6,447 bases of DNA from Anaerolineae bacterium (GTDB taxonomy: Bacteria; Chloroflexota; Anaerolineae; JAFGEY01). Made by a program: the position numbers and the translations under genes. Under the pieces are notes generated by a model. It was not told the origin of the DNA. It did no database searches and was given only the letters and a program-made list of their open reading frames with translations. Of the stretch, positions 1 through 6,292 are shown piece by piece (position 1 is the first letter of the stretch; each line of letters opens with the position of its first letter). The stretch spans positions 1-6,447 of the forward strand of contig JAFGJF010000267.1 of the NCBI GenBank assembly GCA_016929205.1, read 5' to 3'.

Positions 1-2111
1 ACGATGTTATCATCGGCGCATATACCTATAGCAACGGCCAAACAGAAGAAGGCAAGGCTTTTGTCTATCATGGTTCGTCAGATGGATTGGACGCAACACC
101 GGCATGGACAATAGAGGGCAACCAGAGCAACGCTCACCTTGGCCATTCAGTCGGTACAGCAGGCGACGTGAACGGCGACGGCTATGCCGACGTGCTCATC
201 AGCGCCCCCACACATAGCAACGGCCAAACTGAAGAGGGGCGGGTCTCGGTCTATTACGGTTCAGAAAATGGGTTGAATGCCACCCCGGCCTGGACGGCAG
301 AGAGCGATCAAGCCTACGCCCAGTTTGGTGTATCGGCCGGCACAGCAGGCGATGTCAATGGCGATGGGTATGCCGATATCATTGCCGGCGCACATTGGTA
401 CGATAACGGAGAACAAGATGAAGGACGGGCTTTCGTCTACTACGGATCGGTGAGTGGTTTGAGTGCAATGGCAGACTGGACGACCGAAAGTAATCAAGCC
501 GACGCCCGTATGGGCATCGCGGTAAGTACGGCCGGCGACGTGAACGGCGATGGTTATGCTGATGTCATCGTTGGCGCACATCAATATGACAACGGACAAG
601 AGGATGAAGGAAAGGCCTGGGTCTATTCTGGCTCAGCATCCGGGCTGAATGCAACAGCAAACTGGGAAGCCAAAGGTGACCAGGAAGGAGCTAACCTGGG
701 CAGGACGGTCGGTACAGCTGGCGACGTCAACGGGGATGGATACGCCGACGTCATCGTAGGTGCACCTTACTATGACAACGGTCAAACAGACGAAGGATGT
801 GTTTTTGTTTACTATGGCGCGCCAGACAACTTAAGCGCGTTAGCTAATTGGACGGCAGAAGGCAACCAAACGGGTGCCCAGTTGGGCTATCAAGCTGGCA
901 CAGCCGGCGATGTGAACGGCGATGGTTATGCCGATGTCATTATCGGCGCACCCTATTATGACAACGGCCAAACCGATGAAGGACGAGTCTACGTCTACCT
1001 TGGTAGTTCAGATGGACTTGGAACAACGGCAGATTGGTTTGCCGAAAGCGACCAGGATAATGCAAAATTTGGGCACTCGGCAGGCACAGCCGGGGATGTG
1101 AACGGCGATGGCTATGCTGATGTCATCATCGGTGCAATCTACTATGACAACGGCAACACAGATGAGGGGCGAGCTTTTGTTTATTATGGCTCATCGACAG
1201 GACTGGGTGACACACCAGGCTGGGTCGTCGAAAACAATCAAGCTGGTTCTGCGTTTGGCTATTCAACGGGAACAGCAGGAGATGTGAACGGGGACGGCTA
1301 TGACGATGTCATCATCGGCGCAGACCGCTATGACAACGGGCAGACCGATGAAGGGCGGGGCTACGTCTACCAGGGCTCGGCAACGGGCTTGAGCACAACC
1401 GCTAACTGGACAGTTGACGGTGATCAATCTGGTGCACGTCTCGGTCTGTCCTCCGGCACAGCCGGGGATATAAACAACGATGGTTATGCCGATATCATTA
1501 TAGGCGCTCCTTACTATGATCACGGGCAAACAGATGAGGGTATGGCCCTTGTCTATTACGGTTCGCCTTCTGGCTTATACGCTTCAGCGAGTTGGACGGC
1601 CGAAGGGAATCAGCCCGATGCTCGTTTTGGTTCCCGGGTTGGTACCGCTGGCGACGTCAACGGCGACGGCTATGCCGACGTTATTGTCACTGCGGTACGA
1701 TATGACCATGGGCAAACAGACGAGGGTATGGCCTTTGTCTATCATGGCTCAACAGCGGGTTTGAACGCAACGGCTGACTGGACAGCCGAAAGCGACCAAT
1801 CCGATGCGCGCCTTGCCAGTTGGGTAGGCACGGCAGGTGATGTCAACGGCGATGGCTATGCCGATATCATTATGGTCGCATATCATTATACTGGTGATTT
1901 CGTTTATGAAGGAAATGCCTTTCTCCATTACGGTTCAGTCAACGGACTGAATGCGATGGCTGACTGGTCGGTTCAAGGTGGTCAAGCCGATGCTGCGCTA
2001 AGAGTCGCTGCTACGGCTGGAGACGTCAACGGTGATGGTTATGCCGATGTTATCATTGGCATACCGGGTTATGATACCGTTCATGAAAATGCCGGACGCG
2101 CCGTCCTGTAC
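1..2111 (+). repeat. Array of FG-GAP coding repeats, 186-bp period
   Basis: The first codon of the DVNGDGYAD loop falls at 165, 351, 537, 723, 909, 1095, 1281, 1467, 1653, 1839 and 2022, so ten successive loops are spaced exactly 186 bp (62 residues) and the last interval is 183 bp. A further blade is cut by the left edge; its DVIIGA begins at 3, which is exactly in phase. Each blade reads roughly W-T-x-E-x-(N/D)-Q, then FG or LG, then GTAGDVNGDGYADVIIGA, YDNGQTDEG and V-Y-Y-G-S. The copies have diverged at DNA level and are not identical. Blade 8 has DINNDGYAD. Blade 10 loses the YDNGQTDEG loop. Blade 11 loses the FG residues and one codon. Confidence 0.95.
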
Positions 2112-3773
2112 TATGGCAACGGCAGCAATGGCCTGTCCCTGCTGCCACGCCAGATGCGCAGCGACGGCATCACCCCCATCGCACCGTTGGGCCTGTCCGA
2201 CACAACCACCGGCGTGCAATTACACCTGATCGCCCGTATGCCGCTGGGCCGGGAAAAGGTCAAACTGGAATGGCAGGTCGCGCCTCTGGGCACACCCTTT
2301 GGTTCCACAAGCGGCGACATTGTCACCGGCACCAGCGAGGAGTGGATCGATGCCCTGCCTGGTGGCAGCCTCATCGCCCAGGACGTGACCGGACTGACGA
2401 TGGGCACTGCCTACCACTGGCGCGTGCGCCTGCTTTACCGCCCCGGCAACCGCCTGGGGCAGGCCGCCAGCAGATGGATTCATATGCCCTGGAATGGCTG
2501 GAACGAGACCGATTTCCGTACAAAAGACTGCTCACTTGGCGTGACTCTAGATCGTATGCCGGGCGGCGACGTATTCACCGGCGATACCGTGCGTTTCGCG
2601 GCCACCATCACCGGCACCGCGCCGGTGACCTACACCTGGACGATGAACGGCGAAACGCTGGCCCAGAGCGGCAGCGCGTTCGAACATAGATTCGACGCCG
2701 CCGGGATCTACACCATCAGCGTCGCCGCGGACAATGGCTGCGCACAGGCCAGCGACACGACTGTCGTGCAGGTACAGCAGGCGTTCTCACCCTACCCCGA
2801 CCTGTCTCTGTCTTACAAGTCGGTTAACCTGGCCAGCGTCGAAGCGGGCGATGTCCTGACTTACACCATCGTTATCCAGAACAGCGGACAAACGACGGCC
2901 ACGGCGACGCTGACCGACCCGCTTCCGGCACACACCACCTATCTGGCGGGTAGCGCGCAGGCCAGCAACGGCGACCCGGCCACCTGGGAGCAGGATGCCC
3001 TGCACTGGAGCGGCCCGGTTCTCTCTGGTACGCCAACCATCGTCCAGTTCGCCGTCGTCGTGCAGGACGCGCGGGTCGGCACCGAGATCACCAACGTCGC
3101 CACCCTGGATGATGGGCGAGGCACAACGACCACTCTGCAGACCAGTTCGATCTCGAATCCCGGCTACCGATTTACGATCAACGATGGTGCCCTGTACACC
3201 AGGATTCCAACCGTCTCCCTGAGCTTTTCCTGGGACGCTGCCATCGATATCACAACGTTCAAGGTCAGCAATGACGGCGGGTTCACCCAGGCCGGCGATA
3301 CGACCGGGTGGATCGCGATCGATCCCGCCGATCCATCCTACGATGACTGGATCCTGACCACCTATGGCAACCTGCGCCTGCCGAGGACCGTGTACATCAA
3401 GTTTCGCGACAGCGATGGACACCAATACGGGCCGATCCAGGATGATATCATCTACGACCCCGTCCCGCCGCAGGTCACCGATATCGAGGTGACGGGCAAC
3501 GCCGGACAGGGCGGTGACCAGGTGATGATCCAGGTCGCTGCCAGCGATGATAACAGCGGTGTGGACAGTGTGCAGGTCAGTGCCAGTGTTGAATTCGACT
3601 CATTCTTTACCTTCCAGGCCGGCGGCGCCGTGACCGGGATATCCTGGCCAGTGCAGAGTGACGAACTCTATGTCCGCGTGACAGATCGGGCCGGCAACGT
3701 CTCAACGGCGAACAGCGTGCCCAGGCCGGTACAGTCGGAATTCATTATCTATCTGCCGATTGTCATCCGGTAA
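1..3773 (+). CDS. Giant secreted FG-GAP repeat / PKD / DUF11 surface protein, 5' end missing
   Basis: The reading frame is open from the left edge (first full codon at 3, reading DVIIGAYTY...) to TAA at 3771-3773, so 1256 residues are visible and the true start and any signal peptide lie upstream. The TTG at 87 is internal to a repeat and not a credible start. Domains in order: at least 12 FG-GAP blades (about 1-2111) with the calcium-loop motif DVNGDGYAD and a second conserved YDNGQTDEG motif; a fibronectin/Ig-like module (about 2115-2520, with the phrase AYHWRVRLLYRP); a PKD domain (about 2529-2780); a DUF11 domain (about 2796-3150, ending in ITNVATLDDG); and a C-terminal Ig-like region (about 3165-3740) ending in YLPIVIR. 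FG-GAP blades form calcium-binding beta-propellers in integrin alpha chains. PKD and DUF11 are extracellular beta-sandwich modules. The role is inferred to be cell-surface adhesion or ligand binding; no catalytic domain is seen. The class is secure, the ligand unknown. Confidence 0.93.
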   Translation, partial: DVIIGAYTYSNGQTEEGKAFVYHGSSDGLDATPAWTIEGNQSNAHLGHSVGTAGDVNGDGYADVLISAPTHSNGQTEEGRVSVYYGSENGLNATPAWTAESDQAYAQFGVSAGTAGDVNGDGYADIIAGAHWYDNGEQDEGRAFVYYGSVSGLSAMADWTTESNQADARMGIAVSTAGDVNGDGYADVIVGAHQYDNGQEDEGKAWVYSGSASGLNATANWEAKGDQEGANLGRTVGTAGDVNGDGYADVIVGAPYYDNGQTDEGCVFVYYGAPDNLSALANWTAEGNQTGAQLGYQAGTAGDVNGDGYADVIIGAPYYDNGQTDEGRVYVYLGSSDGLGTTADWFAESDQDNAKFGHSAGTAGDVNGDGYADVIIGAIYYDNGNTDEGRAFVYYGSSTGLGDTPGWVVENNQAGSAFGYSTGTAGDVNGDGYDDVIIGADRYDNGQTDEGRGYVYQGSATGLSTTANWTVDGDQSGARLGLSSGTAGDINNDGYADIIIGAPYYDHGQTDEGMALVYYGSPSGLYASASWTAEGNQPDARFGSRVGTAGDVNGDGYADVIVTAVRYDHGQTDEGMAFVYHGSTAGLNATADWTAESDQSDARLASWVGTAGDVNGDGYADIIMVAYHYTGDFVYEGNAFLHYGSVNGLNAMADWSVQGGQADAALRVAATAGDVNGDGYADVIIGIPGYDTVHENAGRAVLYYGNGSNGLSLLPRQMRSDGITPIAPLGLSDTTTGVQLHLIARMPLGREKVKLEWQVAPLGTPFGSTSGDIVTGTSEEWIDALPGGSLIAQDVTGLTMGTAYHWRVRLLYRPGNRLGQAASRWIHMPWNGWNETDFRTKDCSLGVTLDRMPGGDVFTGDTVRFAATITGTAPVTYTWTMNGETLAQSGSAFEHRFDAAGIYTISVAADNGCAQASDTTVVQVQQAFSPYPDLSLSYKSVNLASVEAGDVLTYTIVIQNSGQTTATATLTDPLPAHTTYLAGSAQASNGDPATWEQDALHWSGPVLSGTPTIVQFAVVVQDARVGTEITNVATLDDGRGTTTTLQTSSISNPGYRFTINDGALYTRIPTVSLSFSWDAAIDITTFKVSNDGGFTQAGDTTGWIAIDPADPSYDDWILTTYGNLRLPRTVYIKFRDSDGHQYGPIQDDIIYDPVPPQVTDIEVTGNAGQGGDQVMIQVAASDDNSGVDSVQVSASVEFDSFFTFQAGGAVTGISWPVQSDELYVRVTDRAGNVSTANSVPRPVQSEFIIYLPIVIR
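2529..2780 (+). other. PKD domain within the surface protein
   Basis: The translated stretch from CSLGVTLDR to TVVQVQQ shows the usual PKD layout: an early GDTVRF strand, then TYTWTMNGE (the WxxxxG core), then HRFDAAGIYTISVAADNG as the F..aG.Y.v.v.a.N stretch, and a final strand with D-T-T-V-V-V-like spacing. PKD domains are extracellular Ig-fold spacers, often involved in carbohydrate or protein contacts. This supports export of the whole polypeptide. The call rests on motif reading and has not been tested by a profile search. Confidence 0.8.
2796..3155 (+). other. DUF11-type beta-sandwich domain within the surface protein
   Basis: The segment begins PDLSLSYKSV, continues EAGDVLTYTIVIQNSGQ, then TATLTDPLPAHTTYLAGS, and closes with ITNVATLDDG. 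This is the characteristic order of the DUF11 / conserved repeat domain (G-d-x-v-x-Y-t-i-x-v-x-N-x-G, then D-x-l-P, then n-x-A-x-v). Such domains occur in large bacterial cell-surface proteins and are assumed to be structural stalks. There is a single copy here. Confidence 0.82.
3750..3770 (+). other. C-terminal YLPIVIR tail, possible Chloroflexota surface-protein signature
   Basis: The last seven codons before the stop encode YLPIVIR, preceded by hydrophobic residues (EFII). A short terminal hydrophobic LPxV-R tail of this form recurs, to my recollection, at the ends of many exported Chloroflexota proteins. Its role is not established as far as I know. It does not match a classic sortase signal, because there is no LPxTG followed by a membrane span and a basic tail. 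I use it as a taxonomic hint only. Confidence 0.45.
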
Positions 3774-3816
3774 AAACACAAAACACTCGACACTTTGATC
3801 TTTTGGAACAAGGCTC

Positions 3817-3850
3817 AGCGGCCAGTCGGATAGACTGGCCGCTTGTGTTT
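3817..3850 (+). terminator. Rho-independent terminator after the surface-protein gene
   Basis: An 11-bp perfect inverted repeat (AGCGGCCAGTC at 3817-3827 and its complement at 3833-3843) encloses a 5-nt GGATA loop. It is followed by TGTGTTT, a T-rich but interrupted tail. It lies 43 bp after the stop codon. An outer pair, AAACACAA at 3774-3781 and TTGTGTTT at 3843-3850, is also exactly complementary and could act as an alternative pairing partner for the tail. The GC-rich stem and position favour termination; the imperfect U tract lowers certainty. Confidence 0.68.
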
Positions 3851-3875
3851 GCTGGGTGCATGTTTACTCGGAATC

Positions 3876-3904
3876 TTGACAAAGCCCTCTTTGCGTGATA
3901 TGCT
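3876..3904 (+). promoter_or_regulatory. Sigma70-type promoter with extended -10 for the ceramidase-like operon
   Basis: A perfect -35 hexamer TTGACA (3876-3881) is separated by exactly 17 bp from TATGCT (3899-3904). A TGn extended -10 (TGA at 3896-3898) lies directly upstream of the -10. Transcription would start near 3911, giving a leader of about 30 nt before the ATG at 3942. It sits just downstream of the terminator, as expected for a new transcription unit. No operator repeat is obvious around it. Confidence 0.72.
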
Positions 3905-3941
3905 TGAGGCAATTTTGCAATCATGAGGGAACGACCAAATT

Positions 3942-5180
3942 ATGTCCAATATTTATGCCGCTGCTGCAAAACGTGTCATCACACCCGATCTGACCCAAGG
4001 GACAGTCTTTTTGGCAGGGTTTCAACAAAATCGTCCTGCGACCGGTGTACATGACGATTTATACGTCCGTGTCCTGGTTATTCGTACAGATGATCATGAG
4101 GGCCATGTTGATTTTACACAACCCGAGTATCTCATTCTTGCCGTCTGTGATTTGATAGGTTTGTCCCACATAGAGATAAAACAAATTCGCCGCCTGATCC
4201 AACAACAGGGCATTGACACGCGAGGGCTTGTCGTTGCCTGCACGCACACGCATTCAGGACCAGACACGCTTGGTTTGTGGGGACAATCGAGCTTTGGCAC
4301 CGGACTAAATCCCCGCTACCAGGCCTTTGTCCGGCAGCAGGTCTTTTCAGCGGTAAAAGAGGCGATCGCGGCACTCGAACCTGCCACGCTGCACGCAGGG
4401 ACTACACAGATGCTGCGCTGGCTGAAGAACGCGCGTGCGCCAGACGTAATCGATCGCGAATTGAGTGTGCTCCAAGCGGCAAATCGACAGGACAAAACGA
4501 TCTTTACATTCGTTAACTTGGCCTGTCACCCAGAGGTGATGTTCGGTGAAAATACGCTGATTTCGGCCGACTATGCCGGAGCGGTTTGCCGACAAATCGA
4601 ACAAGATCGAGGCGGCATCGCCCTCTTTGCCAGTGCCGATATCGGTGGGATGATGACGCCTGACGTGGATGAACATGAACGCAGCTTTGAAACCGTCCAG
4701 TTAATGGGTCGGGATGTCGCCAGTTTTGCTCTGGCTGCTTTGGCAAAGGGCAAACCCGTCGATCCACCTTCACTGTATTTTTGTCGTTGTGATGTGCACA
4801 TCCCTATGCATAATCCTCTTTTCAAATTCGCCTTGGCTACAGGAGCCCTACCACGCTTGCCGCGAGACGATCAAGGGCGCGTATCGACTCAGGTCTCATT
4901 CCTTGACCTTGGTCCTATGCGGTGGATCACTGTTCCAGGCGAATTGTTGCCTCGCCCGGGCATGATGTTACGACAAATGCTCAATGCTCCTTATCGTTTT
5001 CTCATCGGACTGGCCGATGACGAGCTGGGATACCTGATTCCTTCGTCCGAGTTTATCTATCCACCCAATCCGTTCAAACCAGGCGCGCATTATGAAGAAA
5101 CGATGTCCTTGAGTAAATATGCGCTTCCTCTGTTGATGGAAGCGTGGACAACATTGTTAAGTGGAAAAAGCAGTCACTGA
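3942..5180 (+). CDS. Compact cytoplasmic protein of the neutral/alkaline ceramidase N-terminal domain family
   Basis: The 412-residue product starts at an ATG with a GAGGGA Shine-Dalgarno-like sequence at 3925-3930, 11 nt upstream. Family landmarks are visible: an AAAAKRVITP opening; CTHTHSGPD at 100-108 (His102 and His104, matching the metal-binding THTHSGP of neutral ceramidases); LACHPE at 193-198 (His196, second metal histidine); ADIGGMMTPD at 232-241, where ceramidases have the GDVSPN nucleophile loop; VPGELL at 331-336 (Glu334, likely metal ligand); and GYLIP (Tyr364) and HYEE (Tyr384) near the C-terminus. Neutral ceramidases are zinc amidases that split ceramide into sphingosine and fatty acid. 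This copy has no signal peptide and ends without the C-terminal Ig-like domain of the roughly 650-760-residue secreted enzymes. The substrate is therefore uncertain and an amidase or ester hydrolase role on another molecule is possible. Fold family is confident, reaction is not. Confidence 0.85.
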   Translation: MSNIYAAAAKRVITPDLTQGTVFLAGFQQNRPATGVHDDLYVRVLVIRTDDHEGHVDFTQPEYLILAVCDLIGLSHIEIKQIRRLIQQQGIDTRGLVVACTHTHSGPDTLGLWGQSSFGTGLNPRYQAFVRQQVFSAVKEAIAALEPATLHAGTTQMLRWLKNARAPDVIDRELSVLQAANRQDKTIFTFVNLACHPEVMFGENTLISADYAGAVCRQIEQDRGGIALFASADIGGMMTPDVDEHERSFETVQLMGRDVASFALAALAKGKPVDPPSLYFCRCDVHIPMHNPLFKFALATGALPRLPRDDQGRVSTQVSFLDLGPMRWITVPGELLPRPGMMLRQMLNAPYRFLIGLADDELGYLIPSSEFIYPPNPFKPGAHYEETMSLSKYALPLLMEAWTTLLSGKSSH

Positions 5181-5239
5181 TGATTGATCAACCACTGTCG
5201 CGTCTTTTCCAATCTTTGTGATACTGGCAACATCATCTT

Positions 5240-5244
5240 GGAGG
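5240..5244 (+). promoter_or_regulatory. Shine-Dalgarno site fixing the methyltransferase start
   Basis: GGAGG lies 7 nt before the ATG at 5252. It supports that ATG over the out-of-frame ATG at 5248, only 3 nt after the site. The 71-nt gap after the ceramidase-like stop (5181-5251) holds no convincing hairpin or promoter, so the two genes are probably co-transcribed. Confidence 0.75.
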
Positions 5245-5251
5245 TCGATGA

Positions 5252-6292
5252 ATGACAACGATCCTGGCTCAAATTGCTCCCCAAAAGAGCACGCAATACG
5301 CCGCACTTGCAGATGCACTTGCGCCACACGAACTCGAGCTCTGTCCGCTGGGCAAGCAGATAACGAACATATCCCCACTCCAATTGGGGGGACAAAAGTA
5401 TCTCAGATTTGAACTGCCAGATGTGCCAACTGCTCAACAGGCGTATGAGTTAGGGTTGCTGGCTATGACCAGTGCCTTTTTTGTCTATTATGACAAACTG
5501 GGACGGATTGCAGGTCCTCTATTACGTCCCATCGAAACACGAGTTGTACCATCGTTTCCACCCGACATTGTGATGACTCGCCGTTATCGAGGTAAAACAA
5601 ACGAGCTATTTACCCACTTTATGTGCAATGTTGCTCGATTTAGCAGTGCCCTGTCTCACCGTTCGTGGGATACACTTCGGGTGTTCGATCCACTGGCAGG
5701 AGGAGGAACGACTCTGCTCACAGCAATGATTCTGGGAGCTGAAGCTGCCGGGGTCGAACACGATGTTCAAGATGTCAAATCAACGGTTGCCTTTTTGAAG
5801 CAGTACTTGGGTGAGCAAAACCTATCGTACCAGGTCAGGGAAGAGCGCGTGAAAAAAATAGGCAGGAGGTGGACATTTGCGACCAATGCGTCTCACTCAC
5901 AAGAGCGCGCGTCTGCGCGGTGCATTCTCGCCTGTGGTGATACGATTCAGTCACCATCCCTGATCTCTGGCTTCCGACCGCATCTGATTGTTGCTGATCT
6001 GCCCTACGGCATCCAGCACAAAGGCGAACTGACAACGTTACTTGGCCAAGCTTTGCCAGTCTGGGCCTCGCTGCTCCCGCTCAGTGGCACAATCACACTT
6101 GCCTGGGAATCCAAGCGGTTGCCGCGGGCGGAAATGATCGCGCTGGTTGAGTCAGTTAGCCCTCTCACTGTGCTAAACGAGCCGCCGTACAACATGCTGG
6201 CCCACCGCGTTGATCGGGTGATCAAGCAACGCGATGTATTAGTCGCGCGCCTTACCCAGGCACTTGAGAAGGAACGCTCGGATGAGGCCTGA
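5252..6292 (+). CDS. Class I SAM-dependent methyltransferase, TRM11/UPF0020-like nucleic-acid type
   Basis: The product has 346 residues. A RYRGKTNELFTHFMCNVA stretch (111-128) leads into SAM-binding motif I, VFDPLAGGGTT (144-154). The acidic GVEHD (167-171) follows at the end of strand 2, then ACGD (227-230). The catalytic loop ADLPYG (248-253) corresponds to the (D/N)PPY-type motif IV of enzymes methylating exocyclic amino groups of DNA or RNA bases. The order motif I then DLPYG is typical of the UPF0020/TRM11 group, which makes N2-methylguanosine in tRNA. The first 100 residues carry no THUMP domain that I can recognise, so RNA binding is not shown and a DNA substrate remains possible. A second EPPYN (310-314) lies near the C-terminus, outside the usual catalytic position. 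It sits 71 nt after the ceramidase-like gene and overlaps the next ORF by 11 bp, which suggests an operon. Fold is secure, substrate open. Confidence 0.85.
   Translation: MTTILAQIAPQKSTQYAALADALAPHELELCPLGKQITNISPLQLGGQKYLRFELPDVPTAQQAYELGLLAMTSAFFVYYDKLGRIAGPLLRPIETRVVPSFPPDIVMTRRYRGKTNELFTHFMCNVARFSSALSHRSWDTLRVFDPLAGGGTTLLTAMILGAEAAGVEHDVQDVKSTVAFLKQYLGEQNLSYQVREERVKKIGRRWTFATNASHSQERASARCILACGDTIQSPSLISGFRPHLIVADLPYGIQHKGELTTLLGQALPVWASLLPLSGTITLAWESKRLPRAEMIALVESVSPLTVLNEPPYNMLAHRVDRVIKQRDVLVARLTQALEKERSDEA
6270..6273 (+). promoter_or_regulatory. Shine-Dalgarno site for the overlapping repeat ORF
   Basis: AGGA, within GAAGGAA, lies inside the 3' end of the methyltransferase gene and 8 nt before the ATG at 6282. 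An in-frame TAG at 6240-6242 bounds the frame upstream, leaving this ATG or a TTG at 6264 as the only nearby starts. The ATG has the better spaced site. Confidence 0.6.

Noticed and set aside
261..1529. Minus-strand open frames across the FG-GAP array
   Set aside because: They recur with the same pattern in several blades, which is expected from antisense reading of a repeated coding sequence.
2270..2689. Out-of-frame + strand open frame of 139 codons
   Set aside because: It is an Arg/Pro-rich shadow of the GC-rich part of the surface-protein gene, with no domain and no ribosome binding site.
2787..3425. Long minus-strand open frame opposite the DUF11 region
   Set aside because: It lies entirely antisense to a well-supported domain-coding region of high GC content, has no recognisable domain, and is explained by the codon pattern of the + strand gene.
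3750..3770. Classic sortase LPxTG anchor
   Set aside because: The tail is LPIV, with no Thr-Gly, no following transmembrane segment and no separate basic tail.
87..3773. TTG at 87 as the start of the FG-GAP gene
   Set aside because: The frame is open to the left edge and the upstream codons (3-86) complete an FG-GAP blade in perfect register, so the gene begins outside the window.
5181..5251. Separate promoter for the methyltransferase (TTGATC at 5184)
   Set aside because: No acceptable -10 hexamer occurs 16-19 bp downstream, so co-transcription with the upstream gene is simpler.
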